Positions 1-5,384 of a stretch of 5,384 bases of DNA are shown in pieces. The translations under genes were made by a program, and so were the position numbers. Every line of letters begins with the position of its first letter. The stretch's first letter is position 1. The notes under the pieces are model-generated. The model was not told the origin of the DNA, did no database searches, and saw only the letters and a program-made list of their open reading frames with translations. Source of the DNA: an uncultured Altererythrobacter sp. (GTDB lineage Bacteria; Pseudomonadota; Alphaproteobacteria; Sphingomonadales; Sphingomonadaceae); contig CAMPIA010000105.1 in NCBI GenBank assembly GCA_946886175.1, positions 1-5,384 on the forward strand, written 5' to 3'.

Positions 1-1097
1 ACGAGCGCGAGCAGACGCTGAACCAGCTCCTCGTCGAGATGGACGGGTTCGAGGCGAACGAAGGCATCATCATCATCGCCGCCACCAACCGTCCCGACGT
101 GCTCGATCCCGCGCTGCTGCGCCCGGGCCGCTTCGACCGGCAGGTGGTGGTGCCGGTGCCCGATATCGACGGGCGCGAGAAGATCCTCGGCGTGCACATG
201 AAGAAGGTTCCGCTCGCCCCCGACGTCAACCCGCGCACGATCGCGCGCGGCACCCCCGGCTTCTCCGGCGCGGACCTCGCCAACCTCGTCAACGAGGCCG
301 CGCTGCTTGCCGCGCGGCGCAAGAAGCGCCTCGTCGCGATGCAGGAATTCGAGGACGCGAAGGACAAGGTCATGATGGGCTCCGAGCGCCGCTCGATGGT
401 CATGACCGACGACGAGAAGAAGATGACCGCCTATCACGAGGCGGGGCACGCGCTGGTCGGGCTCAACGAGCCCGCGTCGGACCCGATCCACAAGGCGACG
501 ATCATCCCGCGCGGCCGGGCGCTGGGCATGGTCATGCGCCTGCCCGAGCGCGACAACTACTCGTACCACCGCGACAAGATGCATGCCGATCTCTCGGTTG
601 CGATGGGCGGGCGCGTGGCGGAAGAGATCATCTTCGGCCACGACAAGGTCTCGAGCGGGGCCTCGTCGGACATCCAGTACGCGACCAAGCTGGCGCGCAA
701 CATGGTCACCAAGTGGGGCATGAGCGACAAGCTCGGGCCGCTGCAATACGAGGAGAGCCAGGAAGGCTACCTCGGCATGGGCCAGACCGCGCGCACGATG
801 GGCTCGAGCGAGACCAACAAGCTGATCGACGCCGAAATCCGGCAATTGGTCGACGGCGCGCACAAGCGCGCGACCGAGATCCTCCAGACGCAGGAAGACA
901 AGCTCCACCTGCTCGCGCAGGCGATGCTCGAGTACGAGACGCTGACCGGCGACGAGATCAAGCAGCTCCTGAAAGACGGCAAGCTCGACCGCCCCGACGC
1001 GCCGCAGGGCCCGGCGGTGCGCCCGGTCACCGGCTCGGCCATCCCCAAGGCCGGCAAGCGCTTCGGCGGCGGCGAGGGCGCTCCGCAGGGGGCGTGA
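1..1097 (+). CDS. ftsH: ATP-dependent zinc metalloprotease FtsH, C-terminal part (5' end outside window)
   Basis: FtsH is a membrane-anchored hexameric AAA+ protease that extracts and degrades misfolded membrane proteins and some regulatory proteins in the cytoplasm. The reading frame is open from base 3 (the residues [10 protein letters not shown] come before the first visible Met at 39), so the gene continues to the left. About 364 residues are visible, a little over half of the usual length of about 640. Seen in order: the second region of homology ending in RPGRFDR (120-140) with the two arginine-finger residues; the AAA lid with [10 protein letters not shown]; and the M41 peptidase domain with the zinc motif HEAGH (435-449). 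The likely third zinc ligand is the Asp of SSDIQ (669-671). The tail is Gly/Pro/Ala-rich and ends at TGA 1095-1097. The N-terminal membrane helices and both Walker motifs lie outside the window. Identity is very secure. No terminator is visible before the antitoxin gene, so read-through into it is possible. Confidence 0.98.
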   Translation, partial: EREQTLNQLLVEMDGFEANEGIIIIAATNRPDVLDPALLRPGRFDRQVVVPVPDIDGREKILGVHMKKVPLAPDVNPRTIARGTPGFSGADLANLVNEAALLAARRKKRLVAMQEFEDAKDKVMMGSERRSMVMTDDEKKMTAYHEAGHALVGLNEPASDPIHKATIIPRGRALGMVMRLPERDNYSYHRDKMHADLSVAMGGRVAEEIIFGHDKVSSGASSDIQYATKLARNMVTKWGMSDKLGPLQYEESQEGYLGMGQTARTMGSSETNKLIDAEIRQLVDGAHKRATEILQTQEDKLHLLAQAMLEYETLTGDEIKQLLKDGKLDRPDAPQGPAVRPVTGSAIPKAGKRFGGGEGAPQGA

Positions 1098-1122
1098 GCG
1101 TGCTCTGGCGGATGTGCGCGTT

Positions 1123-1138
1123 CTGCGGTATCCTGCGG
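1123..1138 (+). promoter_or_regulatory. Direct repeat CTGCGG-N4-CTGCGG over a candidate -10 (possible operator)
   Basis: Two exact copies of CTGCGG begin at 1123 and 1133, ten bases apart, which is about one helical turn. Between and partly within them is TATCCT (1129-1134), a fair -10 hexamer that would put the transcription start at or just before the ATG at 1141. No convincing -35 box is visible at the usual distance, and no good Shine-Dalgarno sequence precedes the ATG. The position just upstream of a toxin-antitoxin operon suggests an autoregulatory operator. This is inference from position and repeat phasing only, and CTGCGG is a common word in GC-rich DNA. Confidence 0.25.
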
Positions 1139-1140
1139 CC

Positions 1141-1323
1141 ATGACCAAGCTCTCGCCGATCGTCTCGGAGTTCGAGACCGAAGAGGAGGCGCAGGCTTAC
1201 GACCGCTGGCTTCGCGCCAAGGTCGAAGCCTCGCTCGCCGACCCGCGCCCTCCGGTGCCGCATGATGTCGTGATGGCCGAGATGCGGCAGATACTCGAGA
1301 AAGCCTCGAAGACGCGCAAGTGA
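1141..1323 (+). CDS. PaaA/RelB-like type II antitoxin (stability determinant family)
   Basis: A 60-residue acidic/basic small protein, predicted to neutralise the ParE-type toxin encoded directly downstream. It resembles PaaA2 of E. coli O157 as I recall it: both have LSP-VSEFET near the N-terminus, then a W-LRAKV segment, then SLADPRP followed by PHD. PaaA2 is a largely disordered antitoxin with two helical stretches and no DNA-binding domain of its own; no ribbon-helix-helix or HTH is obvious here either. The in-frame ATG at 1114 would add nine residues (MRVLRYPAA), but the family match begins at the ATG at 1141, so that start is chosen. It begins 43 bases after ftsH, and its TGA (1321-1323) overlaps the toxin's GTG start. 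The Shine-Dalgarno sequence is weak, so translation could come from a leaderless transcript or by read-through from ftsH. Family assignment is from memory of the prototype, not from a search. Confidence 0.82.
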   Translation: MTKLSPIVSEFETEEEAQAYDRWLRAKVEASLADPRPPVPHDVVMAEMRQILEKASKTRK

Positions 1324-1619
1324 AACTCCATTGGCGCGAAAGCGCGCGGGCGGATTTGCGCGCAATTATCTCGTATATCGCCGGGCGCAACGCCGCCGCG
1401 GCGACTGCGCTTGGTGATCGTATCGAGCTTTGCACCGAACGACTGGTCGATCATCCGTACATGCATCGCCGAGGCCGAGTTGCCGAAACGCGCGAAGCCG
1501 TTGTGCATCCGAATTACATCGTCGTGTACACCGTGCGCTCCGATTCGATCGAAGTGCTGGCGGTGCTTCACAGCCGCCGGCAATATCCGTCGGCTAGCGA
1601 GGCCGGGGTACAGTCTTGA
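1320..1619 (+). CDS. ParE/RelE-family type II toxin
   Basis: A 99-residue basic protein of the ParE/RelE toxin superfamily. ParE toxins usually poison DNA gyrase and RelE toxins cleave mRNA on the ribosome; the target of this one cannot be read from sequence. Seen: an N-terminal WRESARADL helix followed by IISYIAGRN (about residues 5-24), the HPY turn (45-47), then the beta-strand core with REAVVHPNYIVVY (58-70) and the C-terminal strand VLHSRRQYP (82-90), all typical of ParE. About nine extra residues follow the usual YP end. The start is GTG at 1320, overlapping the antitoxin stop as GTGA, which implies translational coupling and keeps toxin output below antitoxin. AT-rich patches (for example at 1361-1380 and 1511-1530) make the gene look less GC-rich than its neighbours, consistent with transfer. 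The gene appears intact. Confidence 0.88.
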   Translation: MKLHWRESARADLRAIISYIAGRNAAAATALGDRIELCTERLVDHPYMHRRGRVAETREAVVHPNYIVVYTVRSDSIEVLAVLHSRRQYPSASEAGVQS

Positions 1620-1626
1620 GTTCCCG

Positions 1627-2700
1627 TCAGGCCGCCGAAACGCCCACCAGCGCGACGAACAGCGTGATCGCGATCCAGGCGGAAAGGCTCAGCGCGAGCA
1701 TCCGCCAGAACGCGCCCCAGCGTCCGAGCGTGTAGGCGCCGCGCAGCTGGCGGTACATGTGCAGCGGCGCATAGAGCAGCAATAGCCCGCCGATCGCGCC
1801 CAGCCCGTAGTAGAACAGCACGCTCGACAGCGCGGCGAGCGCGATCATGAAGGTGATCGAATAGGTCGTGAAGACGGTGTGATCATAGCCCCTGAAGCGG
1901 CGCGAGAAGGGGAACAGCAGCCACACGAACGGCACGCTCAGCGGGATCAGCGCCCAGCTGAACTTGTAGGCGTTGGTCTGCGCCTTGTAGATCGCGAGCT
2001 GAGGGTTCTGGCGCACCTTCTCGATCGCGGTGGTGATCTCGTTGCCTTCGGGCAGCGGGCTTTCCTCGAAGCCTTCGCGAAAGTCGCGCTCGAACGTGTC
2101 GCCGACATTGCCGAGCACCATCCGCAGGCCTTGCTGGTCCTCCTCGAGCGCGGCGATGCGCTGGTCGATCTCGGCCTGTTCGGCGGGCTCGTCCTCGGTC
2201 CGCCGTTCGGTGCGCAGATCGGCGAGCTGCTGCTCGTTGGTGGCATAGGCCGACTTGACCTGTTCGATGCCGTCGACCGGCGGCGCAAAGCTCGTCGGAC
2301 CGCCGAGCGCGTTGAACAGCGCGTAGCTGAGGAACACGACGAACAGGAACAGCGCGATCGGGCTGACGTAGCGCGCGCGCTTGCCGTCGATATATTCGCG
2401 GGTGAGCTGGCCCGGCTTCCACAGCAGCAAGGGCAGCGTGCGCCAGGTCTTGCCCTCGAAATGGAGCACGCCGTGGAGCAGGTCGTGGAAGAACGCGCGC
2501 AGCGTGCGATGCACGTGCGCCCGCTGGCCGCAACTGTGGCAGTGCGGCCCGGCGAGCGGCGTGCCGCAGTTGAGGCACGCGCCTTCCTGCGTATGCCCGC
2601 CTTCCCCTGTCGCGCCTTCGCCCGCGCGCGGTTCGACCGCCCGCGCCGCCATCGCCCCGGTGGCGATGTCCGCCACACCCTCGCCGAGATCGCCCGTCAT
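1627..2700 (-). CDS. DUF3667-type zinc-ribbon integral membrane protein
   Basis: A 357-residue protein of unknown biochemical function, recognised as DUF3667-like. Seen in order: a disordered Gly/Ala/Glu-rich leader (1-40); a zinc ribbon with Cys42, Cys45, Cys54 and Cys57 in CxxCG...CxxCGQR form; the family-typical amphipathic stretch with FEGKTWRTL and KPGQLTREYIDGKRARYVSP (81-114); a first membrane helix (about 114-132); an acidic, Gln/Glu-rich coiled-coil-like loop (about 145-235); then four further hydrophobic helices (about 247-265, 275-298, 300-315 and 331-354). The basic FSRRFRG after helix 2 fits a cytoplasmic loop, placing the zinc ribbon inside and the coiled-coil loop outside the inner membrane. 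The ATG at 2700 has no clear Shine-Dalgarno sequence; an in-frame ATG at 2652 is possible but not better. It ends seven bases from the convergent toxin gene. Family call is good; role unknown. Confidence 0.85.
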   Translation of the reverse strand: MTGDLGEGVADIATGAMAARAVEPRAGEGATGEGGHTQEGACLNCGTPLAGPHCHSCGQRAHVHRTLRAFFHDLLHGVLHFEGKTWRTLPLLLWKPGQLTREYIDGKRARYVSPIALFLFVVFLSYALFNALGGPTSFAPPVDGIEQVKSAYATNEQQLADLRTERRTEDEPAEQAEIDQRIAALEEDQQGLRMVLGNVGDTFERDFREGFEESPLPEGNEITTAIEKVRQNPQLAIYKAQTNAYKFSWALIPLSVPFVWLLFPFSRRFRGYDHTVFTTYSITFMIALAALSSVLFYYGLGAIGGLLLLYAPLHMYRQLRGAYTLGRWGAFWRMLALSLSAWIAITLFVALVGVSAA

Positions 2701-2707
2701 GGACGGT

Positions 2708-2715
2708 GTTCTAGT
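2708..2715 (-). promoter_or_regulatory. Candidate alphaproteobacterial -10 element for the DUF3667 gene
   Basis: On the minus strand this reads ACTAGAAC, matching seven of eight positions of the GCTANAWC -10 consensus described for Caulobacter housekeeping promoters. The upstream -35 region (around TTTTCTCC) is a poor match. The element ends eight bases before the ATG, so transcription would start at or within a base or two of the start codon. That would explain the missing Shine-Dalgarno sequence. Tentative. Confidence 0.35.
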
Positions 2716-2762
2716 CGGGTAAAGCGGCGGAGAAAAGCGTTTCGGAATCGGGCGCGGATACG

Positions 2763-2789
2763 AAAAGGGCCGCCCTCGCGGGCGGCCCT
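2763..2789 (-). terminator. Intrinsic terminator of rpoZ
   Basis: A perfect 10-bp inverted repeat (AGGGCCGCCC at 2766-2775 and GGGCGGCCCT at 2780-2789) closes a four-base loop. On the minus strand the stem runs directly into TTTT (the plus-strand AAAA run at 2763-2766, whose last base is also in the stem). It lies 24 bases past the rpoZ stop codon and in the right orientation. There is no T-run on the plus-strand side, so it acts in one direction. It should isolate rpoZ from the DUF3667 gene. Confidence 0.88.
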
Positions 2790-2813
2790 GTCGAAACGGT
2801 ATCCGGCGGACCG

Positions 2814-3158
2814 TCAGCCGTCGTAGTCGGAGCCGATCGAGGTCGAGCGCGCCGGGGCCGACGCGGTGATGCGCAGCGCCTCGGCCGACTGGCTGAGCGA
2901 GCCGATCTCGTCGGCCTCGTCCTCGTCGTCGGGAAGGATCTTCTGCAGGTTGACCGTCAGCGATTCGGCCAGTTCCTTCGGGCGGACCGTCTGCTCGGCG
3001 ATCTCGCGCAGCGCCACGACCGGGTTCTTGTCGCGGTCGCGGTCGATGGTGAGCTCGGCTCCGCCCGAAATCTCGCGCGCACGCTGCGCCGAAAGCAGGA
3101 CGAGATCGAAACGGTTGGGAATCTTGTCGACGCAATCTTCGACGGTAACGCGCGCCAT
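2814..3158 (-). CDS. rpoZ: DNA-directed RNA polymerase omega subunit
   Basis: Omega is the small RNA polymerase subunit that binds beta-prime, helps assembly and, in many proteobacteria, contributes to the ppGpp binding site. The 114-residue product begins [20 protein letters not shown], the family-typical start, followed by LSAQRAREI (22-30) and the [12 protein letters not shown] segment (44-55), all diagnostic of omega. Beyond about residue 75 it has an acidic, Ser-rich extension ([10 protein letters not shown]) ending in SDYDG. Extensions of this kind are usual in alphaproteobacteria. The ATG at 3158 is supported by CCGGAG six bases upstream and by the family N-terminus; the open frame continues much farther upstream only because the DNA is GC-rich. 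It has its own promoter candidate and a strong terminator, so it looks monocistronic. No spoT/rsh gene follows it here, unlike in E. coli. Confidence 0.97.
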   Translation of the reverse strand: MARVTVEDCVDKIPNRFDLVLLSAQRAREISGGAELTIDRDRDKNPVVALREIAEQTVRPKELAESLTVNLQKILPDDEDEADEIGSLSQSAEALRITASAPARSTSIGSDYDG

Positions 3159-3164
3159 AGGGCA

Positions 3165-3168
3165 CTCC
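3165..3168 (-). promoter_or_regulatory. Ribosome binding site of rpoZ
   Basis: The minus strand reads CCGGAG, with the GGAG core six bases before the ATG at 3158. It fixes the rpoZ start against the longer open frame upstream. Confidence 0.75.
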
Positions 3169-3199
3169 GGAGCAAATGGGTTGTGCGGAAGAGCGCGGC

Positions 3200-3227
3200 A
3201 GCTAGGCGCTCGAGGCGAAAGAGTCAA
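3200..3227 (-). promoter_or_regulatory. Candidate rpoZ promoter
   Basis: On the minus strand, TTGACT (3227-3222) matches the -35 consensus at five of six bases. After a 16-base spacer comes CTAGCT (3205-3200), a partial match to the alphaproteobacterial CTA-type -10. The predicted start, near 3193, gives a leader of about 35 bases that contains the Shine-Dalgarno sequence. It lies in the 108-base region shared with the divergent phospholipase D gene. Confidence 0.5.
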
Positions 3228-3231
3228 GGAT

Positions 3232-3258
3232 TTGCACCCTGGCGCGCCGCATCCTAAG
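3232..3258 (+). promoter_or_regulatory. Weak promoter candidate for the phospholipase D-type gene
   Basis: TTGCAC (3232-3237) could serve as -35 and CCTAAG (3253-3258) as -10, with a 15-base spacer. The start would fall within a few bases of the ATG at 3267, which has no clear Shine-Dalgarno sequence. It is a weak match, listed because the gene is divergent from rpoZ and must have a promoter in this short gap. Confidence 0.22.
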
Positions 3259-3266
3259 CCCGCGCA

Positions 3267-4469
3267 ATGGCGGGTGTCGAACTTGATCGCGGGAACGCAG
3301 GCGGCGGCGCGCCGGGCGCCGCTTTCAGCCCGCCCAGGCCCTTCGCGGTCGAGGCGTGCGGACAGACGCTGACCTTCTATCCGGCGGGCGAGGATCGCCG
3401 CGATGCGCTGTTCGAGATGGTCCGCGCGGCGCGCCGCTCGCTCAAGCTGTGTTTCTACATCTACGCCGAGGACCGCGTCGGCACCGCGCTGCGCGACGCG
3501 CTGACCGAAGCGGCCGCGCGCGGCGTCGCGGTGACGCTGATCGTCGACAGCTTCGGCGCTTCGGCCAGCGACGCGTTCCTCGCGCCGCTGCGCGGGGCGG
3601 GGGCAAAGGTCTGCTGCTTCAGCCCGCGCTGGACCCAGCGCTACCTGATCCGCAACCACCAGAAAATGGTCGTCGCCGACGACGAGCGCGGGATGTTCGG
3701 CGGCTTCAACATCGAGGATTCGTACTTCGCGCCGCCGCAGGAAAACGGCTGGAACGACCTCGCGATCGGGATCGAGGGGCCATCGGTCGGCGGCCTCGTG
3801 GAATGGTTCGCGCGGCTCGAGGGCTGGTGCGACGTCGACGACGGCAAGTTCCGCAAGATCCGCCGCGCGGTGAAGAGCTGGGACTGGACCTCGGGCGGCG
3901 CGCGCTGGCTGGTCGGCGGGCCGACGCGGGGCCTGTCGACCTGGGCGCGCTGCGTCAGCGAGGATCTGATGAGGGGCGAACGGCTCGACATGATCATGGC
4001 CTATTTCTCGCCGCCGAACCGGTTGCTGCGCCGGATCGGCCGGATCGCGGTGAAGGGCGAGACGCGGCTGGTGCTGGCGGGCAAGAGCGACAACGGCGCC
4101 ACGATGGGCGCGACCCGCTCGCTCTACGACTATCTCCTGCGCAAGCGCGCGGCGGTCTGGGAATTCCAGCCGTGCAAGCTGCACACCAAGCTGATCGTGC
4201 TCGACGACACGGTCTATCTCGGCAGCGCCAATTTCGACATGCGCAGCCTCTATCTGAACCTGGAGCTGATGCTCGAGGTGAAGGACGCCGCGCTCGCCGA
4301 CCGGATGCGCGAGTTCGTGTCGCACCACATCGAAGCCTCGCGCCGGATCACCCCCTCGCTGCACAAGCGCCGCGCCACATTGTGGAACCGCGTGCGCTGG
4401 AACCTGGGGTGGCTGCTCGTCTCGGCGATCGACTACACGGTCAGCCGGCGGCTCAACCTCGGGCTTTAG
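3267..4469 (+). CDS. Phospholipase D-like / cardiolipin synthase-family protein
   Basis: A 400-residue member of the phospholipase D superfamily, most like bacterial cardiolipin synthases, which transfer a phosphatidyl group to make cardiolipin at the inner membrane. Two complete HKD motifs are visible: H131, K133, D138 in NHQKMVVAD followed by GGFNIED; and H306, K308, D313 in LHTKLIVLD followed by GSANFDMRS, the usual cardiolipin synthase signature. There is no N-terminal transmembrane pair, unlike ClsA; the compact layout is closer to ClsB (YbhO). The C-terminus is basic, with one short hydrophobic patch ([10 protein letters not shown], 381-390), suggesting peripheral membrane attachment. 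The ATG at 3267 lacks a good Shine-Dalgarno sequence and the first 25 or so residues are low-complexity, so the true start is uncertain, but both active-site halves are unaffected. It is divergent from rpoZ and 55 bases ahead of a lipoprotein gene on the same strand. A different phosphotransfer substrate cannot be excluded. Confidence 0.9.
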   Translation: MAGVELDRGNAGGGAPGAAFSPPRPFAVEACGQTLTFYPAGEDRRDALFEMVRAARRSLKLCFYIYAEDRVGTALRDALTEAAARGVAVTLIVDSFGASASDAFLAPLRGAGAKVCCFSPRWTQRYLIRNHQKMVVADDERGMFGGFNIEDSYFAPPQENGWNDLAIGIEGPSVGGLVEWFARLEGWCDVDDGKFRKIRRAVKSWDWTSGGARWLVGGPTRGLSTWARCVSEDLMRGERLDMIMAYFSPPNRLLRRIGRIAVKGETRLVLAGKSDNGATMGATRSLYDYLLRKRAAVWEFQPCKLHTKLIVLDDTVYLGSANFDMRSLYLNLELMLEVKDAALADRMREFVSHHIEASRRITPSLHKRRATLWNRVRWNLGWLLVSAIDYTVSRRLNLGL

Positions 4470-4511
4470 CCGCGCGCCGGACCCGGACCGCGTCCGCCGC
4501 GTTGGTGGGCG

Positions 4512-4517
4512 AAGGAG
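4512..4517 (+). promoter_or_regulatory. Ribosome binding site of the lipoprotein gene
   Basis: AAGGAG, seven bases before the ATG at 4525, is the best Shine-Dalgarno match among the plus-strand genes here and fixes this start. Confidence 0.8.
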
Positions 4518-4524
4518 ACCACTC

Positions 4525-5034
4525 ATGCGCTTTGCAGTGCTCGCGGCAGCGCTCGCGTTGACCGCCTGCGGGGGCGAGCCCCAACGGGCCGCCGAAGAAA
4601 CACCGGCCCCCGCCGCGACCCCCGCGCCCGAACCGGTCGCCTCGCTCGACGAGTTGAGCGAGGCCGATGTGTCTGGCGCCGAACTCGCCGGCGAACTCGC
4701 GTGCAGCTTCCGGCGCGCTCAAGGCGAAGGAACGCTCTTCCTCGGGCGCGGCGACGTGGTCGATACCGCGGGCGCGGAGGCGGTGGTCAAACTCGGCGGC
4801 GCGGTGCGCCAGCTCGCGATGGCGGGCGAGGGCGGCTACGACGCGATGGCCGACGGCGCGCGGTTCGAGGGCGAGGGCATCGCGCTGGCGATCGCGAAGT
4901 CCGGTGACGAGCCGATCGCCGAGGACCCGCAGGTGGCGATGGAATCGCCGATCTACCCGGCGGTGATGACCGTCGTCGCCGGGCCGGGCCAGGAGGAGCG
5001 CGCGATCCAGGGCCTGCTGGAATGCGGACCCTGA
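4525..5034 (+). CDS. Predicted small lipoprotein of unknown function
   Basis: A 169-residue protein with a short lipoprotein signal: [15 protein letters not shown], with the lipobox LTAC and lipidation at Cys15. Gly at +2 argues against the Asp inner-membrane retention signal, so the outer membrane is likely. A Pro/Ala/Glu-rich linker (about 18-39) leads to a compact, acidic domain (about 41-169). Two cysteines, Cys60 (in ELACSFRR) and Cys167 (in LECGP, at the very end), could form a disulfide in the periplasm. Between them are [11 protein letters not shown], a Gly-rich [18 protein letters not shown] stretch and predicted short strands, which together suggest a small beta-rich fold. I do not recognise the family. 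It follows the phospholipase D-type gene by 55 bases with no terminator between them, so the two may be co-transcribed. It converges on dnaB, with 14 bases between the stop codons. Confidence 0.85.
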   Translation: MRFAVLAAALALTACGGEPQRAAEETPAPAATPAPEPVASLDELSEADVSGAELAGELACSFRRAQGEGTLFLGRGDVVDTAGAEAVVKLGGAVRQLAMAGEGGYDAMADGARFEGEGIALAIAKSGDEPIAEDPQVAMESPIYPAVMTVVAGPGQEERAIQGLLECGP

Positions 5035-5048
5035 ACTAGCCCCCGTCC

Positions 5049-5384
5049 TCAGTCGTAATCGCTGGTGCGCCGATCCTCTTCGGCGAGGTCGGAGAAGCGC
5101 GTGATTCGCGGTTCGAAGCGCAGCCGCACCTTGCCGGTCGCGCCGTGGCGCTGCTTGGCGACGATCAGCTCGGCGAGGCCGAACACCCGCTCCATCTCCG
5201 CGGCCCACGACTCGTGCTGCTCGTGCGTCTTGGCGTCGTCGCTCTCGACCGGGCGCTTGGGCTCGCGCGCGGCGACGTAGTAGTCTTCGCGGTAGATGAA
5301 CCAGACCATGTCGGCGTCCTGCTCGATCGAACCCGATTCGCGCAGGTCGGAGAGCATCGGGCGCTTGTCGTCGCGCTGCTCGAC
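5049..5384 (-). CDS. dnaB: Replicative DNA helicase DnaB, C-terminal end (5' end outside window)
   Basis: DnaB is the hexameric helicase that unwinds the replication fork. Only the last 111 residues are visible; the frame is open to the window edge, starting [10 protein letters not shown]. The segment [16 protein letters not shown] followed by IYREDYY belongs to the RecA-like C-terminal motor domain. AKQRHGATG (Lys and Arg codons at about 5156-5148) contains the conserved KQR that acts in trans as the arginine finger and phosphate sensor in DnaB family structures. [15 protein letters not shown] is the usual closing strand. The protein ends in an acidic tail ([10 protein letters not shown]) with stop at 5051-5049. 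The usual [14 protein letters not shown] insertion between the YY and KQR motifs is also seen. Identity is secure; promoter and start are outside the window. Confidence 0.97.
   Translation of the reverse strand, partial: VEQRDDKRPMLSDLRESGSIEQDADMVWFIYREDYYVAAREPKRPVESDDAKTHEQHESWAAEMERVFGLAELIVAKQRHGATGKVRLRFEPRITRFSDLAEEDRRTSDYD

Noticed and set aside
1114..1140. Upstream ATG start for the antitoxin (nine extra residues)
   Set aside because: The extra residues do not fit the family N-terminus, which aligns from the ATG at 1141.
1879..2826. Long plus-strand open frame antisense to the DUF3667 gene
   Set aside because: The composition is a shadow of the real gene; the minus-strand frame has the zinc ribbon and membrane helices.
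3241..3248. Perfect palindrome GGCGCGCC in the rpoZ divergent region
   Set aside because: Eight-base GC palindromes arise often by chance in such DNA, and there is no second copy nearby to suggest an operator.
4484..4496. Small hairpin CGGAC-CGC-GTCCG after the phospholipase D-type gene
   Set aside because: The stem is only five base pairs and no T-run follows, so it is not a convincing terminator.
2814..4526. A 570-codon open frame on the minus strand running through rpoZ and antisense to the phospholipase D-type gene
   Set aside because: Only its last 114 codons (rpoZ) look like protein. The rest is Arg/Ala/Asp-rich, as expected of the antisense frame of a GC-rich gene, and rpoZ has its own ribosome binding site and family start.
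3356..4561. A 401-codon open frame on the plus strand overlapping the phospholipase D-type gene in another frame
   Set aside because: It is low-complexity Arg/Ala/Gly-rich sequence with no family features, while the overlapping frame carries two intact HKD motifs.
5049..5063. DnaB and RpoZ both end in an SDYD-type acidic tail
   Set aside because: The match is four residues in unrelated acidic tails and is most simply a coincidence.
4453..5208. Minus-strand open frame antisense to the lipoprotein gene and overlapping dnaB
   Set aside because: Its composition is that of an antisense shadow. The plus-strand frame has a signal peptide, lipobox and ribosome binding site, and the dnaB frame is unmistakable.

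Overview
The window is GC-rich DNA with a strong preference for G or C at third codon positions. Conserved housekeeping proteins (FtsH, the RNA polymerase omega subunit, replicative helicase DnaB) and the look of the sequences suggest an alphaproteobacterium, most likely of the Sphingomonadales (Sphingomonas/Erythrobacter-like). This placement is by recognition and not by a search. Coding density is very high: there are eight genes and no gap longer than about 115 bases.

Left part (1-1619, + strand): the C-terminal half of the membrane protease gene ftsH enters from the left edge. After 43 bases comes a compact two-gene toxin-antitoxin module, a PaaA-like antitoxin followed by a ParE-family toxin. 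The two genes overlap by four bases (GTGA). The toxin gene looks less GC-rich than its neighbours, as expected of an acquired module.

Middle (1627-3158, - strand): a zinc-ribbon membrane protein of the DUF3667 type lies convergent to the toxin, with only seven bases between the stop codons. Upstream of it is rpoZ, with its own Shine-Dalgarno sequence, a plausible promoter and a clear intrinsic terminator, so it looks monocistronic. The DUF3667 gene may have its own promoter so close to its ATG that its mRNA would be nearly leaderless.

Right part (3267-5384): divergent from rpoZ is a phospholipase D/cardiolipin synthase-type protein with two complete HKD motifs. It is followed 55 bases later by a small predicted lipoprotein of unknown function, possibly in the same transcript. 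The window ends inside dnaB (C-terminal end, - strand), which converges on the lipoprotein gene.

Functionally this is mostly a chromosomal core region: membrane protein quality control, transcription, phospholipid metabolism and replication. One small accessory insertion, the toxin-antitoxin module, sits directly behind ftsH. I found no CRISPR array, tRNA, rRNA, transposase or phage gene. The most unusual element is the PaaA/ParE pair, which lacks the third regulatory gene (paaR) of the E. coli O157 prototype. It carries a helically phased direct repeat over its candidate promoter. No wholly new multi-gene system is evident.
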